From contig JAFXEU010000074.1 of NCBI GenBank assembly GCA_017520845.1, positions 1 to 42,416 on the forward strand: a stretch of 42,416 nucleotides of DNA, in the 5' to 3' direction. Below, one piece after another: positions 24,312 to 32,946 of the stretch. A model generated the notes under the pieces. That model had not been told where the DNA came from. It saw only the letters and a program-made list of their open reading frames with translations, and did no database searches. A program made the position numbers and the translations under genes. The first letter of the stretch is position 1; the number at the start of each line of letters is the position of its first letter. This stretch comes from Kiritimatiellia bacterium. GTDB lineage: Bacteria; Verrucomicrobiota; Kiritimatiellia; RFP12; UBA1067.

Positions 24312-25658
24312 ATGGAAGATTCTCTTAAAAAAGAATATTACGAATTGTTGAAGTTTGAATCGGTCGGTGCCGATCCCGCTAAGCTGAAGGAATGCGCCTC
24401 TTGCGCCGTTTGGCTTAAGAAGTGGCTTGAGGCGATCGACTTCGACTGCGAACTTCTCATGGGTGATATAAAGGACGGCAAGGCCTCGCCGCCCGTTCTT
24501 TACGCCGAGAGGAGCGGGTGCGAAGGCTCTCCCACGGTCCTGATTTACGGGCATTACGACGTTCAGCCCGCCGATCCCATCTCCGAATGGAAGACGCCGC
24601 CGTTTACGCCGACCGAGATTGACGGCCGCGTCTACTGCCGCGGCGCCGAGGACGACAAGGGTCAGTTTTTCGCGTTTCTGAGCGGCGTAAAAGATTATCT
24701 CGCGGGCAATCCCGCAAATGCTCCGACCATCAAGATCATTCTCGAAGGTCAGGAGGAATCCGGAAGTGAAGCTCTTATCGCCCTGGCCGATTCAATGAGA
24801 AAGCGCATAGCGGCGGATGTTCTTTTAGTCTGCGATACGTCCGCGGCCGCCGATCTTCGCCCGTCGATCGTTGCGGGGCTTCGCGGCGTAAGTCACTTTA
24901 CCGTTCGACTTAAAGGGCCTTCGCGCGATCTTCATTCAGGAGCGTACGGCGGCATCGCGCCAAATCCGGCACAGGCGATTGCGGAAATAGTTTCATCTCT
25001 TCACAATCCCGACGGTTCTATCGCCGTCGACGGTTTTAGCGACGGTATTGAGCGCCCGACTGGTGAAGAGGTCGCCGCGGCTGAAGCCGGCGCAGATTCG
25101 AAGGAGGCTTACGAGGCCGATATCGGCTGCGAGGCGGCCGGCGGCGAGAAGGGCAAGAGCATCGTCGAGCGCAACTCGTTCGAGCCTACGATTGAAGTGA
25201 ACGGCATTCACTCCGGTTATGCGGGGCCCGGTTCCAAGACCGTCATTCCGAGCGAGGCTTTCGCCAAGATTTCGATGCGTCTCGTGCCGGGCCAGTCGAT
25301 ACGCGCCGTGCGTGATGCCGTTACCGCGCATCTGAAGGCGCACTGTCCGCGCGGCATGACGCTTTCTGTCGAGGATTACACTCTCGGCGCTGGAGGCTTC
25401 AGGCTTCCTCTCGCCTCGCCGCTTTTCCGTCTCGCGAGCGATGTCCTTTCGGAGATGGACGACCGCGGCGCCGTTTACCAGTGGGACGGTGCGTCTATTC
25501 CCGTTATAAGTGTTTTGAAGGAAGTCTCCGGAGCGGCGCCGTTGATCGTCGGCTGGGGGCAGCCGGAAGATAAAATCCATTCGCCCAACGAAAGTTATTC
25601 GTTCGCCCAGTTCGATAAGGCCCGCGAATGGGGCCGGAAGATCATCGCGGCGTTTTAA
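24312..25658 (+). CDS. M20-family dipeptidase
   Basis: Two-metal cytoplasmic peptidase (448 aa) of the M20 family, closest by motif to the dipeptidase/CNDP group. Metal and catalytic positions are His81 and Asp83 in GHYDVQP, Asp114 in GAEDDKG, the Glu pair in EGQEESGSE near 146-154, Asp in VCDTSA, and the final His in IHSPNESY. The dimerisation (lid) domain spans about 205-340 with GPSRDLHSGAYGG at its start. It has its own promoter and no ribosome site, consistent with a leaderless mRNA. The substrate may be general dipeptides from peptide uptake. Confidence 0.92.
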   Translation: MEDSLKKEYYELLKFESVGADPAKLKECASCAVWLKKWLEAIDFDCELLMGDIKDGKASPPVLYAERSGCEGSPTVLIYGHYDVQPADPISEWKTPPFTPTEIDGRVYCRGAEDDKGQFFAFLSGVKDYLAGNPANAPTIKIILEGQEESGSEALIALADSMRKRIAADVLLVCDTSAAADLRPSIVAGLRGVSHFTVRLKGPSRDLHSGAYGGIAPNPAQAIAEIVSSLHNPDGSIAVDGFSDGIERPTGEEVAAAEAGADSKEAYEADIGCEAAGGEKGKSIVERNSFEPTIEVNGIHSGYAGPGSKTVIPSEAFAKISMRLVPGQSIRAVRDAVTAHLKAHCPRGMTLSVEDYTLGAGGFRLPLASPLFRLASDVLSEMDDRGAVYQWDGASIPVISVLKEVSGAAPLIVGWGQPEDKIHSPNESYSFAQFDKAREWGRKIIAAF

Positions 25659-25680
25659 TCGCTTAAATGGAGATATTAAA

Positions 25681-27297
25681 ATGAAGCTTAATCTTGACTC
25701 TGTTGTAAATAATGCCGAGGCGTGGACGAATGCGGGCGTTGCACTGCCTCAGTTCGATATCGCCGCAATGCGCGCTCAGAGCGTCGTTCAGCCCGAGTGG
25801 GTTCATTTTGGAGCGGGCAATATATTTCGCGGCTTCATCGGATCGATAGCCCAGAAACTTCTTGATGAAGGAATTTCCAAAACCGGCATAATCGCGTGCG
25901 AGACGTTCGACTACGACATTATCGACAAGATTTACAAGCCGTTCGACAATCTGACGCTCAATGTTCTGATGAACGCCGACGGAACGACCTCGCGCCGCGT
26001 CCTGGCAGGTATCGCCGAGGCGTTGAAGGCGGATTTTACGGATGACGTTTCTAAAGAGCGTCTTAAAGAGATTTTCCGCGCACCGTCGCTCAAGATGCTT
26101 TCGTTCACGATCACCGAGAAGGGGTATCAGCTCAAGCGCACCGACGGCTCGCTTCTCCCGGTCGTGGAATCCGATATGAAGGAAGGTCCCTCCAAAGCGC
26201 GTCATGCGATGTCGATCGTAGCCGCGCTTCTTTTGGAGAGATTCAATTCGGGTGCGGCTCCCGTTGCCGTCGTTTCGATGGACAACTGCTCGCATAACGG
26301 CGAAAAGCTTATGACTGCGGTTCTCGCCGTCGCGACCGCATGGCGGGACAACGGATTTGTTTCCGACGCTTTTATCGATTACATCTCCGACGAAAGCCGC
26401 GTTTCGTTCCCGTGGACGATGATCGACAAGATCACGCCCCGCCCCCATCCCGCCGTCCGCGAATCGCTCGAGCGCGACGGGTTTGAGGAGATGGAAGGTG
26501 TCGTCACCTCCAAGTCCACGTTCATCGCGCCGTTCGTGAATGCCGAGCGCCCCGAGTATCTTGTCGTGGAAGACCGCTTTCCGAACGGACGTCCCGCGCT
26601 TGAAAAGGCGGGTGTTTATCTCACCGACCGAGAGACTGTAAATAAGACCGAGCGCATGAAGGTTACGACGTGTCTCAATCCTCTTCATACGGCGATGTCT
26701 GTCTACGGCTGCCTTTTAGGTTATACGCTCATCTGCAAGGAGATGGAGGATCCGGATATCGTCCGTCTCGTAAGGCGCTTAGGTTATGTCGAGGGGCTTC
26801 CCGTCGTCACAGATCCCGGAATTCTTTCGCCCAAGGCGTTTATCGACGAGGTTGTCGAAGAGCGTCTGCCCAACAGGTTCATGCCCGACGATCCGCGCCG
26901 TATCGCGACCGACACTTCGCAGAAAGTCGGCATACGTTTCGGCGAGACGATAAAGAGCTATATCGTCTCAGGTAAGGATCTCAACGGACTTGTTTCGATT
27001 CCGCTCGCTCTCGCGGGCTGGATGCGCTATCTGCTCGCGGTGAACGACGCGGGCGAGGCGATCGAGGTAAGCCCCGATCCGCTCAAGGAGGAAATGCGCT
27101 CTAAGCTTCAGGGTATCGTCTGGAACGATCCCGCGAGCTACTCGGGTCAGCTTAAACCGATTTTCGCGAACGCGTCCGTTTTCGGCGTCGACCTTACCGG
27201 CACCGTTCTTTTTGAGAAGATCGAAAAGTATTTTCTTGAATCGCTTAAAGGCCCGGGTGCGGTCCGCAGACTGCTGCACACGGCTTTGGCGGACTGA
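25681..27297 (+). CDS. Mannitol dehydrogenase family oxidoreductase
   Basis: NAD-dependent long-chain polyol dehydrogenase (538 aa), probably acting on mannitol/fructose or mannonate/fructuronate. Family features are HFGAGNIFRGF near 41-51 for nucleotide binding, VVSMDNCSHNG, FPWTMIDKITPRPHP, and the catalytic Lys region KTERMKVTTCLNPLHTAMSV. It is longer than the roughly 490 aa usual for MtlD or UxuB, which fits a subfamily rather than a fusion. GGAGAT precedes the ATG by a few bases. It may be transcribed with the dipeptidase. The precise polyol or uronate substrate is not decidable here. Confidence 0.88.
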   Translation: MKLNLDSVVNNAEAWTNAGVALPQFDIAAMRAQSVVQPEWVHFGAGNIFRGFIGSIAQKLLDEGISKTGIIACETFDYDIIDKIYKPFDNLTLNVLMNADGTTSRRVLAGIAEALKADFTDDVSKERLKEIFRAPSLKMLSFTITEKGYQLKRTDGSLLPVVESDMKEGPSKARHAMSIVAALLLERFNSGAAPVAVVSMDNCSHNGEKLMTAVLAVATAWRDNGFVSDAFIDYISDESRVSFPWTMIDKITPRPHPAVRESLERDGFEEMEGVVTSKSTFIAPFVNAERPEYLVVEDRFPNGRPALEKAGVYLTDRETVNKTERMKVTTCLNPLHTAMSVYGCLLGYTLICKEMEDPDIVRLVRRLGYVEGLPVVTDPGILSPKAFIDEVVEERLPNRFMPDDPRRIATDTSQKVGIRFGETIKSYIVSGKDLNGLVSIPLALAGWMRYLLAVNDAGEAIEVSPDPLKEEMRSKLQGIVWNDPASYSGQLKPIFANASVFGVDLTGTVLFEKIEKYFLESLKGPGAVRRLLHTALAD

Positions 27298-27314
27298 ACT
27301 TTAAATGATATAAT
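27286..27314 (+). promoter_or_regulatory. Promoter giving a leaderless HIT-protein mRNA
   Basis: TTGGCG (27286-27291), a 17-bp spacer and TATAAT (27309-27314) preceded by TGA form an extended promoter. The -35 overlaps the end of the upstream gene. The ATG at 27321 begins six bases after the -10, and no Shine-Dalgarno is present. Confidence 0.75.
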
Positions 27315-27320
27315 ACGAAT

Positions 27321-27725
27321 ATGAAAAACAATTGTATTTTTTGCGCTATCGCCGAGGGCGAGATTCCCTCCTTCAAGATTTACGAAGATGAGATATGTCT
27401 TGCTTATCTCGATATAAACCCTTTTTCCGAAGGCCATACACTCGTAATCCCGAAGGCTCATTCCGAAGGGCTCCTCGATACGCCTTGTGAAACGCTCGCC
27501 GAACTTGTCAAGCGCGTCAAGAAGGTCGCTTCTCACATCAAAGCGACGCTAAACGCCGACGGCTTCAATATTCTCCAGAACAACGGTGAAGCCGCCGGTC
27601 AGACCGTCAAGCATATTCATTTCCACATCATTCCGCGCTTTGGAAAGAACGAGATAAAATTTGAAAGCACGAAGGGTGACATGGATGAGCTTAAAGCGCT
27701 TGCGGAGCGTTTGCGCATGGCTTGA
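27321..27725 (+). CDS. HIT-family nucleotide hydrolase
   Basis: Small Hint-type nucleoside phosphoramidase (134 aa). The histidine triad is His98, His100 and His102 in KHIHFHII. The N-terminal Cys5-Ile-Phe-Cys8 pair is common in zinc-binding HIT proteins. HTLVIPKAHSEGL is the other family motif. It is the first gene of a probable transcript with the downstream helicase, rsmB-like and radical SAM genes. Confidence 0.93.
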   Translation: MKNNCIFCAIAEGEIPSFKIYEDEICLAYLDINPFSEGHTLVIPKAHSEGLLDTPCETLAELVKRVKKVASHIKATLNADGFNILQNNGEAAGQTVKHIHFHIIPRFGKNEIKFESTKGDMDELKALAERLRMA

Positions 27726-27728
27726 TAA

Positions 27729-30026
27729 ATGACTCCGGCCGCATTTATAGACAATCCTGCCTGGGCTGATATTTTCCCCGAGTTTAAGGACGGCGGATCG
27801 TCCCGTCATCTGCCTACCCACGAAGATTCATCGAGAATCGATCCGGAGAAGGCCGCCGGCCATCTTATGATCGGCGGAACGCTCGGCTCGATGCGCGGGT
27901 ATGAGGAGCGTCCCGGCCAGCTCGATATGCTGAAGTCCGTCGCCGAGGCGTACAACGCGCGTGAGCATCTGATGATCGAGGCGGGTACGGGCGTCGGAAA
28001 ATCTCTGGCGTATCTTATCCCGTCGGTTCTCTGGGCGTGGACGAACGATACGCCGGTAATCGTCTCGACCGCAACTCGCAATCTTCAAAGTCAGCTTATC
28101 AGCTCTGATATCCCAAGAGCGGTATCGATTTTGGGAGACGAGGCTTCAAAGTTCAAGACCGCGCTTTTAAAGGGCCGCTCCAATTATCTTTGTTTAAGGG
28201 CTCTCGGCGACTTCTTCGCGCCCGGCTATTGGACGATGACGAAAGAAGAGCAGGATGAGATGCCCCGTTTTATCGAGTGGCTTAAAACGACGAAAGACGG
28301 AGATCTTGATACTTACGACGGACTTCCGCGCTCTCTTGTTTCATGTCCCGGCGAAGAATGCAGCGCGAGACGCTGCCCGTATTATTCGCGCTGCTTCGTT
28401 TTTCGCGCGCGCAAGGCAGCGGCAAAGGCCCATCTCGTCGTCGTCAACCATGCGCTCGTTCTGGCTGAAGCGACAAGCGGCGCGGGAGCGATTCTGCCCG
28501 CGTATTCGCGGCTCGTTCTCGACGAGGCCCACAATCTCGAATCTATAGCGACGGATTATTTGAGCCGCGAATTTTCGATAGAGGCATTGACGCGGATTTT
28601 CAACCGTCTAATCCGTAAAGGCCGCGGTAAACGCGCAAGCGCATCGGGCGCTCTCGCCTCGCTTGAGCGTCAGCTTCAGCGCGGAGCGGTAAGCGACGCG
28701 TCCGCCGCTTCAGCCGTCGTCCGCCTTGCAGGTGAAATTTCAAGCGCTACGGTGCAGTCTCTCAACGCTCTTGAAGATGTGATAGACTATTCTGTCCATC
28801 TGTTCAAGCCGATAAAAAACGCCGAAACTCTGAGATATAAGATGCAGGGCGGCGTAAGGATGTATTGCGTGCGCGGGCTTTTCAGGGAATATTCAGGCGA
28901 TGATTGGGACGAGGAAATCTTCTTCGCTCTTCAAACCAAACTTGAGAGCGCTCTCGCATATACGGTAAAGACTCTCCATGAACTTCGCGATACTTTAGAG
29001 CGTTCCGTACCCGAAGGCGAGGTAAATACGCTTTCAGATATCGCCGTACAGTTTGATGCTATCGCCGAGAGTCTTGTCGCTTTCGCAAACGATGCCAATT
29101 TCATTCTCTCAGCCGAGGAATCGACCCACGCTTATTGGATCGAGCGTGTTCATAGAGAGAAACGCAAAACTTCCGTAAGACTTGTCGCCGCGCCTCTTTC
29201 CGTAGCGGACGATCTTCATAATCTTCTTTATGATCCGAAGGATTCCGTTGTTTTAACATCAGCGACGCTGCGCGTCGGAAACGATTTCAAGTATATGTCT
29301 CGCCGTCTCGGCTGCAAAGAGCGTTTCAGGGCTTTGACGGCACTTTCCCCGTTCGATTATCTTAAGCAGTCACGCGTACTCGCGCCCGATTGTCTCCCGG
29401 ATCCGTCTGCCGATCCCGCAGGTTATTCCGAGAAGCTCGCTCTTTTACTGAAAGATCTTTTTTCGGCGACCAGAGGCCGTGCGCTTGTCCTCTTTACCAG
29501 TTATGAGATGATGAATTCCGTCGCGTCGTTTTCGCGCGATGTTTTCGCCCGGGAGGGTATTGAGCTTTTAGTCCAGGGAGAAGGTCTCTCCCGCGAGTCA
29601 ATGACGAGCAGGCTTAAAGATTCGCATGACGGTTCGCGCACGGTACTTTTCGGCTCGCAGTCTTTCTGGGAGGGTGTCGACGTTTCCGGCGAGGCTCTTT
29701 CGTGCGTCGTAATCGCGCGGCTTCCGTTCGCGCAGATCGGCGATCCTGTCGTCGAGGCGCGCGCCGAGAAGATCGACAGAGAGGGCGGAAGCTCCTTCAG
29801 GGATTACGCGCTTCCCGAAGCCGTGATAAAATTCCGTCAGGGTTTCGGTCGTCTTATCCGCTCCAAGCGCGACAGCGGCGTTGTAGTCGTCACCGATCCG
29901 AGACTCGTTACGAAGAATTACGGAGCGGTATTCCGCAAATCAATACCGGCGTCTGTTCATACGGTCGTCGATCTTAATGAACTTATCGATCGGGTCATTG
30001 AATTTTTTGAAGGAAGAGAAATATGA
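27729..30026 (+). CDS. DinG/XPD-type ATP-dependent DNA helicase
   Basis: Superfamily 2 helicase (765 aa) related to DinG and Rad3/XPD, acting in DNA repair or removal of R-loops. The Walker A motif is EAGTGVGKS near 85-93, the DEAH box is LDEAHNLE near 263-270, motif III is VLTSATLR, and motifs V-VI are FWEGVDVSGEALSCVVIARLPF and FRQGFGRLIRS. Four cysteines for a 4Fe-4S cluster are available in YLCLRAL and SCPGEECSARRCPYYSRC. The start is three bases after the HIT stop and no ribosome site is clear. The stop overlaps the next gene as ATGA. Confidence 0.92.
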   Translation: MTPAAFIDNPAWADIFPEFKDGGSSRHLPTHEDSSRIDPEKAAGHLMIGGTLGSMRGYEERPGQLDMLKSVAEAYNAREHLMIEAGTGVGKSLAYLIPSVLWAWTNDTPVIVSTATRNLQSQLISSDIPRAVSILGDEASKFKTALLKGRSNYLCLRALGDFFAPGYWTMTKEEQDEMPRFIEWLKTTKDGDLDTYDGLPRSLVSCPGEECSARRCPYYSRCFVFRARKAAAKAHLVVVNHALVLAEATSGAGAILPAYSRLVLDEAHNLESIATDYLSREFSIEALTRIFNRLIRKGRGKRASASGALASLERQLQRGAVSDASAASAVVRLAGEISSATVQSLNALEDVIDYSVHLFKPIKNAETLRYKMQGGVRMYCVRGLFREYSGDDWDEEIFFALQTKLESALAYTVKTLHELRDTLERSVPEGEVNTLSDIAVQFDAIAESLVAFANDANFILSAEESTHAYWIERVHREKRKTSVRLVAAPLSVADDLHNLLYDPKDSVVLTSATLRVGNDFKYMSRRLGCKERFRALTALSPFDYLKQSRVLAPDCLPDPSADPAGYSEKLALLLKDLFSATRGRALVLFTSYEMMNSVASFSRDVFAREGIELLVQGEGLSRESMTSRLKDSHDGSRTVLFGSQSFWEGVDVSGEALSCVVIARLPFAQIGDPVVEARAEKIDREGGSSFRDYALPEAVIKFRQGFGRLIRSKRDSGVVVVTDPRLVTKNYGAVFRKSIPASVHTVVDLNELIDRVIEFFEGREI

Positions 30027-31165
30027 AAAATTCCAGAAGAGCTGCGGCTTTCGCGATGGCGCGTTGGCTCGCGACGAAAGATTTTCCGTCTGATCTTCTG
30101 CCGCGCGGCCCTGAGCGCGGCGAAGTCCAGGATATGCTTTATACGGCGATACGCCGCTTAAGACCTTTGAGAAAAGTTTTGGGCGAACTTATGTCCACAT
30201 GGTCGAAGGGCGAACTTGAGGCGCTTTTGTATATCGGAGCCGCCCAGATTCTCTATATGCCCTCCATACCCGATCACGCGGCGGTAAACGAAACCGTGAA
30301 TGCGGCGAAAGTCTGCGAAAACCCCAATATCGCCAAAGTCGTCAACGGAGTTCTCCGCAATCTTTTAAGACGGCGCGGCGAATTCGAGGCAATGCTTGCG
30401 AAAAGTCCGCTTGAAGTGCGCGAGAGTCTCCCCGGTGCTCTGGCTAAGCGTTGGGTCGCCCGGTTCGGCGAGGAGGATGCCGCGAAACTGGCTAAATGGC
30501 ACAATGAGCCCGCCGAAACTTATCTCGCCTATTCGAACGGAGAATTCATGAAACTCCCGCGTGGAACGAAAGTCGAGGATGTCGAAGGGTTCGCTGATGG
30601 CGCTTTCATCGTTCAGGATCCGGCGACTCATCATGCCGTTGAGCTTCTCGATCCGAAGAAGGGCGAGACGATTCTCGACGCATGCGCCGCTCCCGGAGGA
30701 AAGACTATTCAGATTGCCTGGCGCGGAGCGGATGTAACGGCCTGTGAGGTTAATCCAAAACGCAGACGCAGACTCGAAGAGAATTTAAAACGAACGGGAG
30801 TTGCCGCGAAAGTGATAAACGAACTCGCCGGCGGATTGTACAACAAGGTTCTTGTCGATGCGCCGTGCTCGAATACGGGCGTTTTGAGGCGCCGGCCCGA
30901 TGCGCGGTGGAACTGGAGCGAAGAGAAGATGCTCGAGCTCGTAAAGCTTCAGTCTCAGATTCTCGATGTCTGCGCCCGCCTCGTCGCTCCCGGCGGTACG
31001 CTCGTATATTCGACATGTTCCAACGAACCCGAAGAAAACGCTCTTCAGGTTGAGTCATTCCTCGCCCGTCACGGCGATTTTGAATTTGTCGAAGCGACAG
31101 AATCCGTTCCTTTCAATACTCTTTGTGACGGCGCGTTCGCAGCATCAATGAGAAAGAAGAAGTAA
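30023..31165 (+). CDS. RsmB-like 16S rRNA cytosine-5 methyltransferase
   Basis: SAM-dependent m5C methyltransferase (380 aa). Residues 1 to about 125 resemble a NusB-like RNA-binding domain (HAAVNETVNAAK and AKVVNGVLRNLLRR), which is the hallmark of RsmB. The catalytic part has the SAM motif ILDACAAPGGKT, motif IV DAPCSNTGVLRRRPD with Cys282, and motif VI YSTCSNEPEEN with Cys332. These are the paired cysteines of Nol1/Nop2/Sun enzymes. The ATG overlaps the helicase stop. Confidence 0.91.
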   Translation: MKNSRRAAAFAMARWLATKDFPSDLLPRGPERGEVQDMLYTAIRRLRPLRKVLGELMSTWSKGELEALLYIGAAQILYMPSIPDHAAVNETVNAAKVCENPNIAKVVNGVLRNLLRRRGEFEAMLAKSPLEVRESLPGALAKRWVARFGEEDAAKLAKWHNEPAETYLAYSNGEFMKLPRGTKVEDVEGFADGAFIVQDPATHHAVELLDPKKGETILDACAAPGGKTIQIAWRGADVTACEVNPKRRRRLEENLKRTGVAAKVINELAGGLYNKVLVDAPCSNTGVLRRRPDARWNWSEEKMLELVKLQSQILDVCARLVAPGGTLVYSTCSNEPEENALQVESFLARHGDFEFVEATESVPFNTLCDGAFAASMRKKK

Positions 31166-31187
31166 CGCGTTTTTCATGTGAGAAATT

Positions 31188-32750
31188 ATGTCTAAGCGCC
31201 TCCTTCTTTTAACTCCGCCGCTGCTGCAGCCTAATTGTCCGTATCCCGCTACGGCGCACCTTACCGGATTTCTTTCCGATCGCGGATTTGATGTCCATCA
31301 GCGAGATCTGTCGATTAAGGTTGTTTTGGATGTTTTGCGCAAATACGGCGGAGATGAGGCGGACGAGCTTATAGAGTTTCTCCAAGGTCCTGCGCCATTC
31401 GAGGCGAAACGGGACGCGAGCGCATTGATAGACGAACTGGCGATCTGGATACGCGATAATATAGACTCTAGTTTCGGCTTTTCGCGTTATGCAGAACATC
31501 TTTGCGCGGCGATTGACGATTTCGGCGATTTTGAGAAACTGATCCGCCGTCGCAGTGTCATAGACGCGCCGCTTTACTCTCGCATTAAGGAGGCGATGGA
31601 CGAAGTAAAGCCTAACGTTGTAGGTTTTACATGCCCGTTTCCAGGTACGCTTCTCGCGGCGTTCAAGGCGGCGCGGTATATTAAGCGCCATTATCCCAAA
31701 GTCCGTCTCGTCATAGGCGGCGGATATGTTTCGAGTGAACTTCGCAATATGAGCGATCCGCGGCCTAAAAAGTATTTTGACGATTTTATTCTGGATGAAG
31801 GTTATATACCGCTGGCGAAAATACTTTCACCGCGCACCAGGCTTACGGAAAACGATGTACCCGTATTCGTCAAACCGTCATATCGCGGCTTGGATATGGG
31901 AGAATATTTCGATGTCGTTGAAACCGGCAATTTCGTGACGACGTTATGGAGTGCGGGCAAGTGGCGTAAACTCATCATGGCCCGCGGATGCTACTGGCAC
32001 AAGTGCGCGTTCTGCGACGTTAAACTGCCTTACATCGGATGCTTTAAAATGCCTAAGGCCGTTGAAATAGTCGATGCGATGGAAGAGCTGGGTACATTGT
32101 TCCATTTTGTCGATGAAGCTATGCCGCCCCAACTCGTTAAAGGCGTCTGCGAGGAGATTTTAAGGCGCGGGTTTAAATGTGAATGGTGGGGTAACATCCG
32201 TTTCGACAAGACGTTTACGCCGGCTCTTGCGCGTCTTATGGCAAAGGCGGGCTGCATCGCGGTCACGGGCGGACTTGAATGCGCTGATGACAGACTTTTA
32301 AAGCTGATGAACAAGGGTATTACTCTTGAATCTTCAAAGCGCGTTTTAAAGGCGTTCAAATCGGCGGGAATCGCGGTTCACGCATATTTGATGTACGCGT
32401 TCCCGACAGAGACTAAAGAAGAGGCGTTAGGTGCGCTCGACTATGTTCGCGGGCTTTTTAAAGACGGTCTGATCGACAGCGCATTTTGGCATCGTTTCGC
32501 CCTTACTGTCCACTCGCCTGTCGCGGCGAATCCCGAAGCGTTCGGCATATCCGTCATAAATCCAATGCACAAGAAAAATCGCGTTTTTGCTCATAATGAA
32601 ATTTTTTACACCGAAAATGACGCCCCGGATTGGACTACTATAGGTCGGGCTCTTGAACTCGCGGTCGCGAATTACTGTGAAGGACGCGGCCTTAATAAGA
32701 GTGTTGAATATTGGTACCGAACTTCTATACGATCGCTAACTCGCGCGTAA
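31188..32750 (+). CDS. B12-binding-type radical SAM protein
   Basis: A 520-aa protein. Residues 1 to about 200 resemble a cobalamin-binding domain (LLLLTPPLLQPNCPYPA, then NVVGFTCPFPG and VRLVIGGGYVSSEL). The radical SAM barrel contains Cys268, Cys273 and Cys276 in GCYWHKCAFCD, that is Cx4CxxC rather than the canonical CxxxCxxC. GGLECADDRLLKLMNKG and AYLMYAFPTETKEEA fit the rest of the barrel. The reaction is unknown. Candidates are a C-methyltransferase or a peptide or cofactor maturase. No short precursor peptide gene was seen beside it. Confidence 0.86.
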   Translation: MSKRLLLLTPPLLQPNCPYPATAHLTGFLSDRGFDVHQRDLSIKVVLDVLRKYGGDEADELIEFLQGPAPFEAKRDASALIDELAIWIRDNIDSSFGFSRYAEHLCAAIDDFGDFEKLIRRRSVIDAPLYSRIKEAMDEVKPNVVGFTCPFPGTLLAAFKAARYIKRHYPKVRLVIGGGYVSSELRNMSDPRPKKYFDDFILDEGYIPLAKILSPRTRLTENDVPVFVKPSYRGLDMGEYFDVVETGNFVTTLWSAGKWRKLIMARGCYWHKCAFCDVKLPYIGCFKMPKAVEIVDAMEELGTLFHFVDEAMPPQLVKGVCEEILRRGFKCEWWGNIRFDKTFTPALARLMAKAGCIAVTGGLECADDRLLKLMNKGITLESSKRVLKAFKSAGIAVHAYLMYAFPTETKEEALGALDYVRGLFKDGLIDSAFWHRFALTVHSPVAANPEAFGISVINPMHKKNRVFAHNEIFYTENDAPDWTTIGRALELAVANYCEGRGLNKSVEYWYRTSIRSLTRA

Positions 32751-32764
32751 CGAGATGGGTTCCC

Positions 32765-32862
32765 GTGTAAAAAACGGAAGGTTTATCGTAAAACTTTAAC
32801 CTACGCCTCGGGAGCTCATCGGAGATTGAATCGGAGATGTGTAAAAAACCTGGAAGTTACAC
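32765..32862. repeat. Direct and inverted repeats upstream of the CotH-like gene
   Basis: GTGTAAAAAAC occurs at 32765-32775 and 32839-32849, each followed within two bases by GGAAG and then an imperfectly repeated A/T-rich tail. The second copy contains a dyad, GTGTAA (32839-32844) and TTACAC (32857-32862). ATCGGAGAT is repeated at 32818-32826 and 32830-32838. The layout could be a pair of regulator sites. No regulator gene is adjacent. Confidence 0.4.
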
Positions 32863-32883
32863 GATAAGCCGATGGTACTTGTT

Positions 32884-32910
32884 TTGAAATCGTGTTTTAT
32901 TTGATATAAT
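32884..32910 (+). promoter_or_regulatory. Promoter of the CotH-like gene
   Basis: TTGAAA (32884-32889), a short 15-bp spacer and TATAAT (32905-32910) preceded by TGA. The predicted start falls near 32917, where an ATG opens a three-codon frame (Met-Ser-Tyr, stop). The real ribosome site AAAGGAAGCGAGGG follows before the ATG at 32947. Confidence 0.65.
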
Positions 32911-32946
32911 AATCACATGAGTTATTAAAGGAAGCGAGGGAATATT

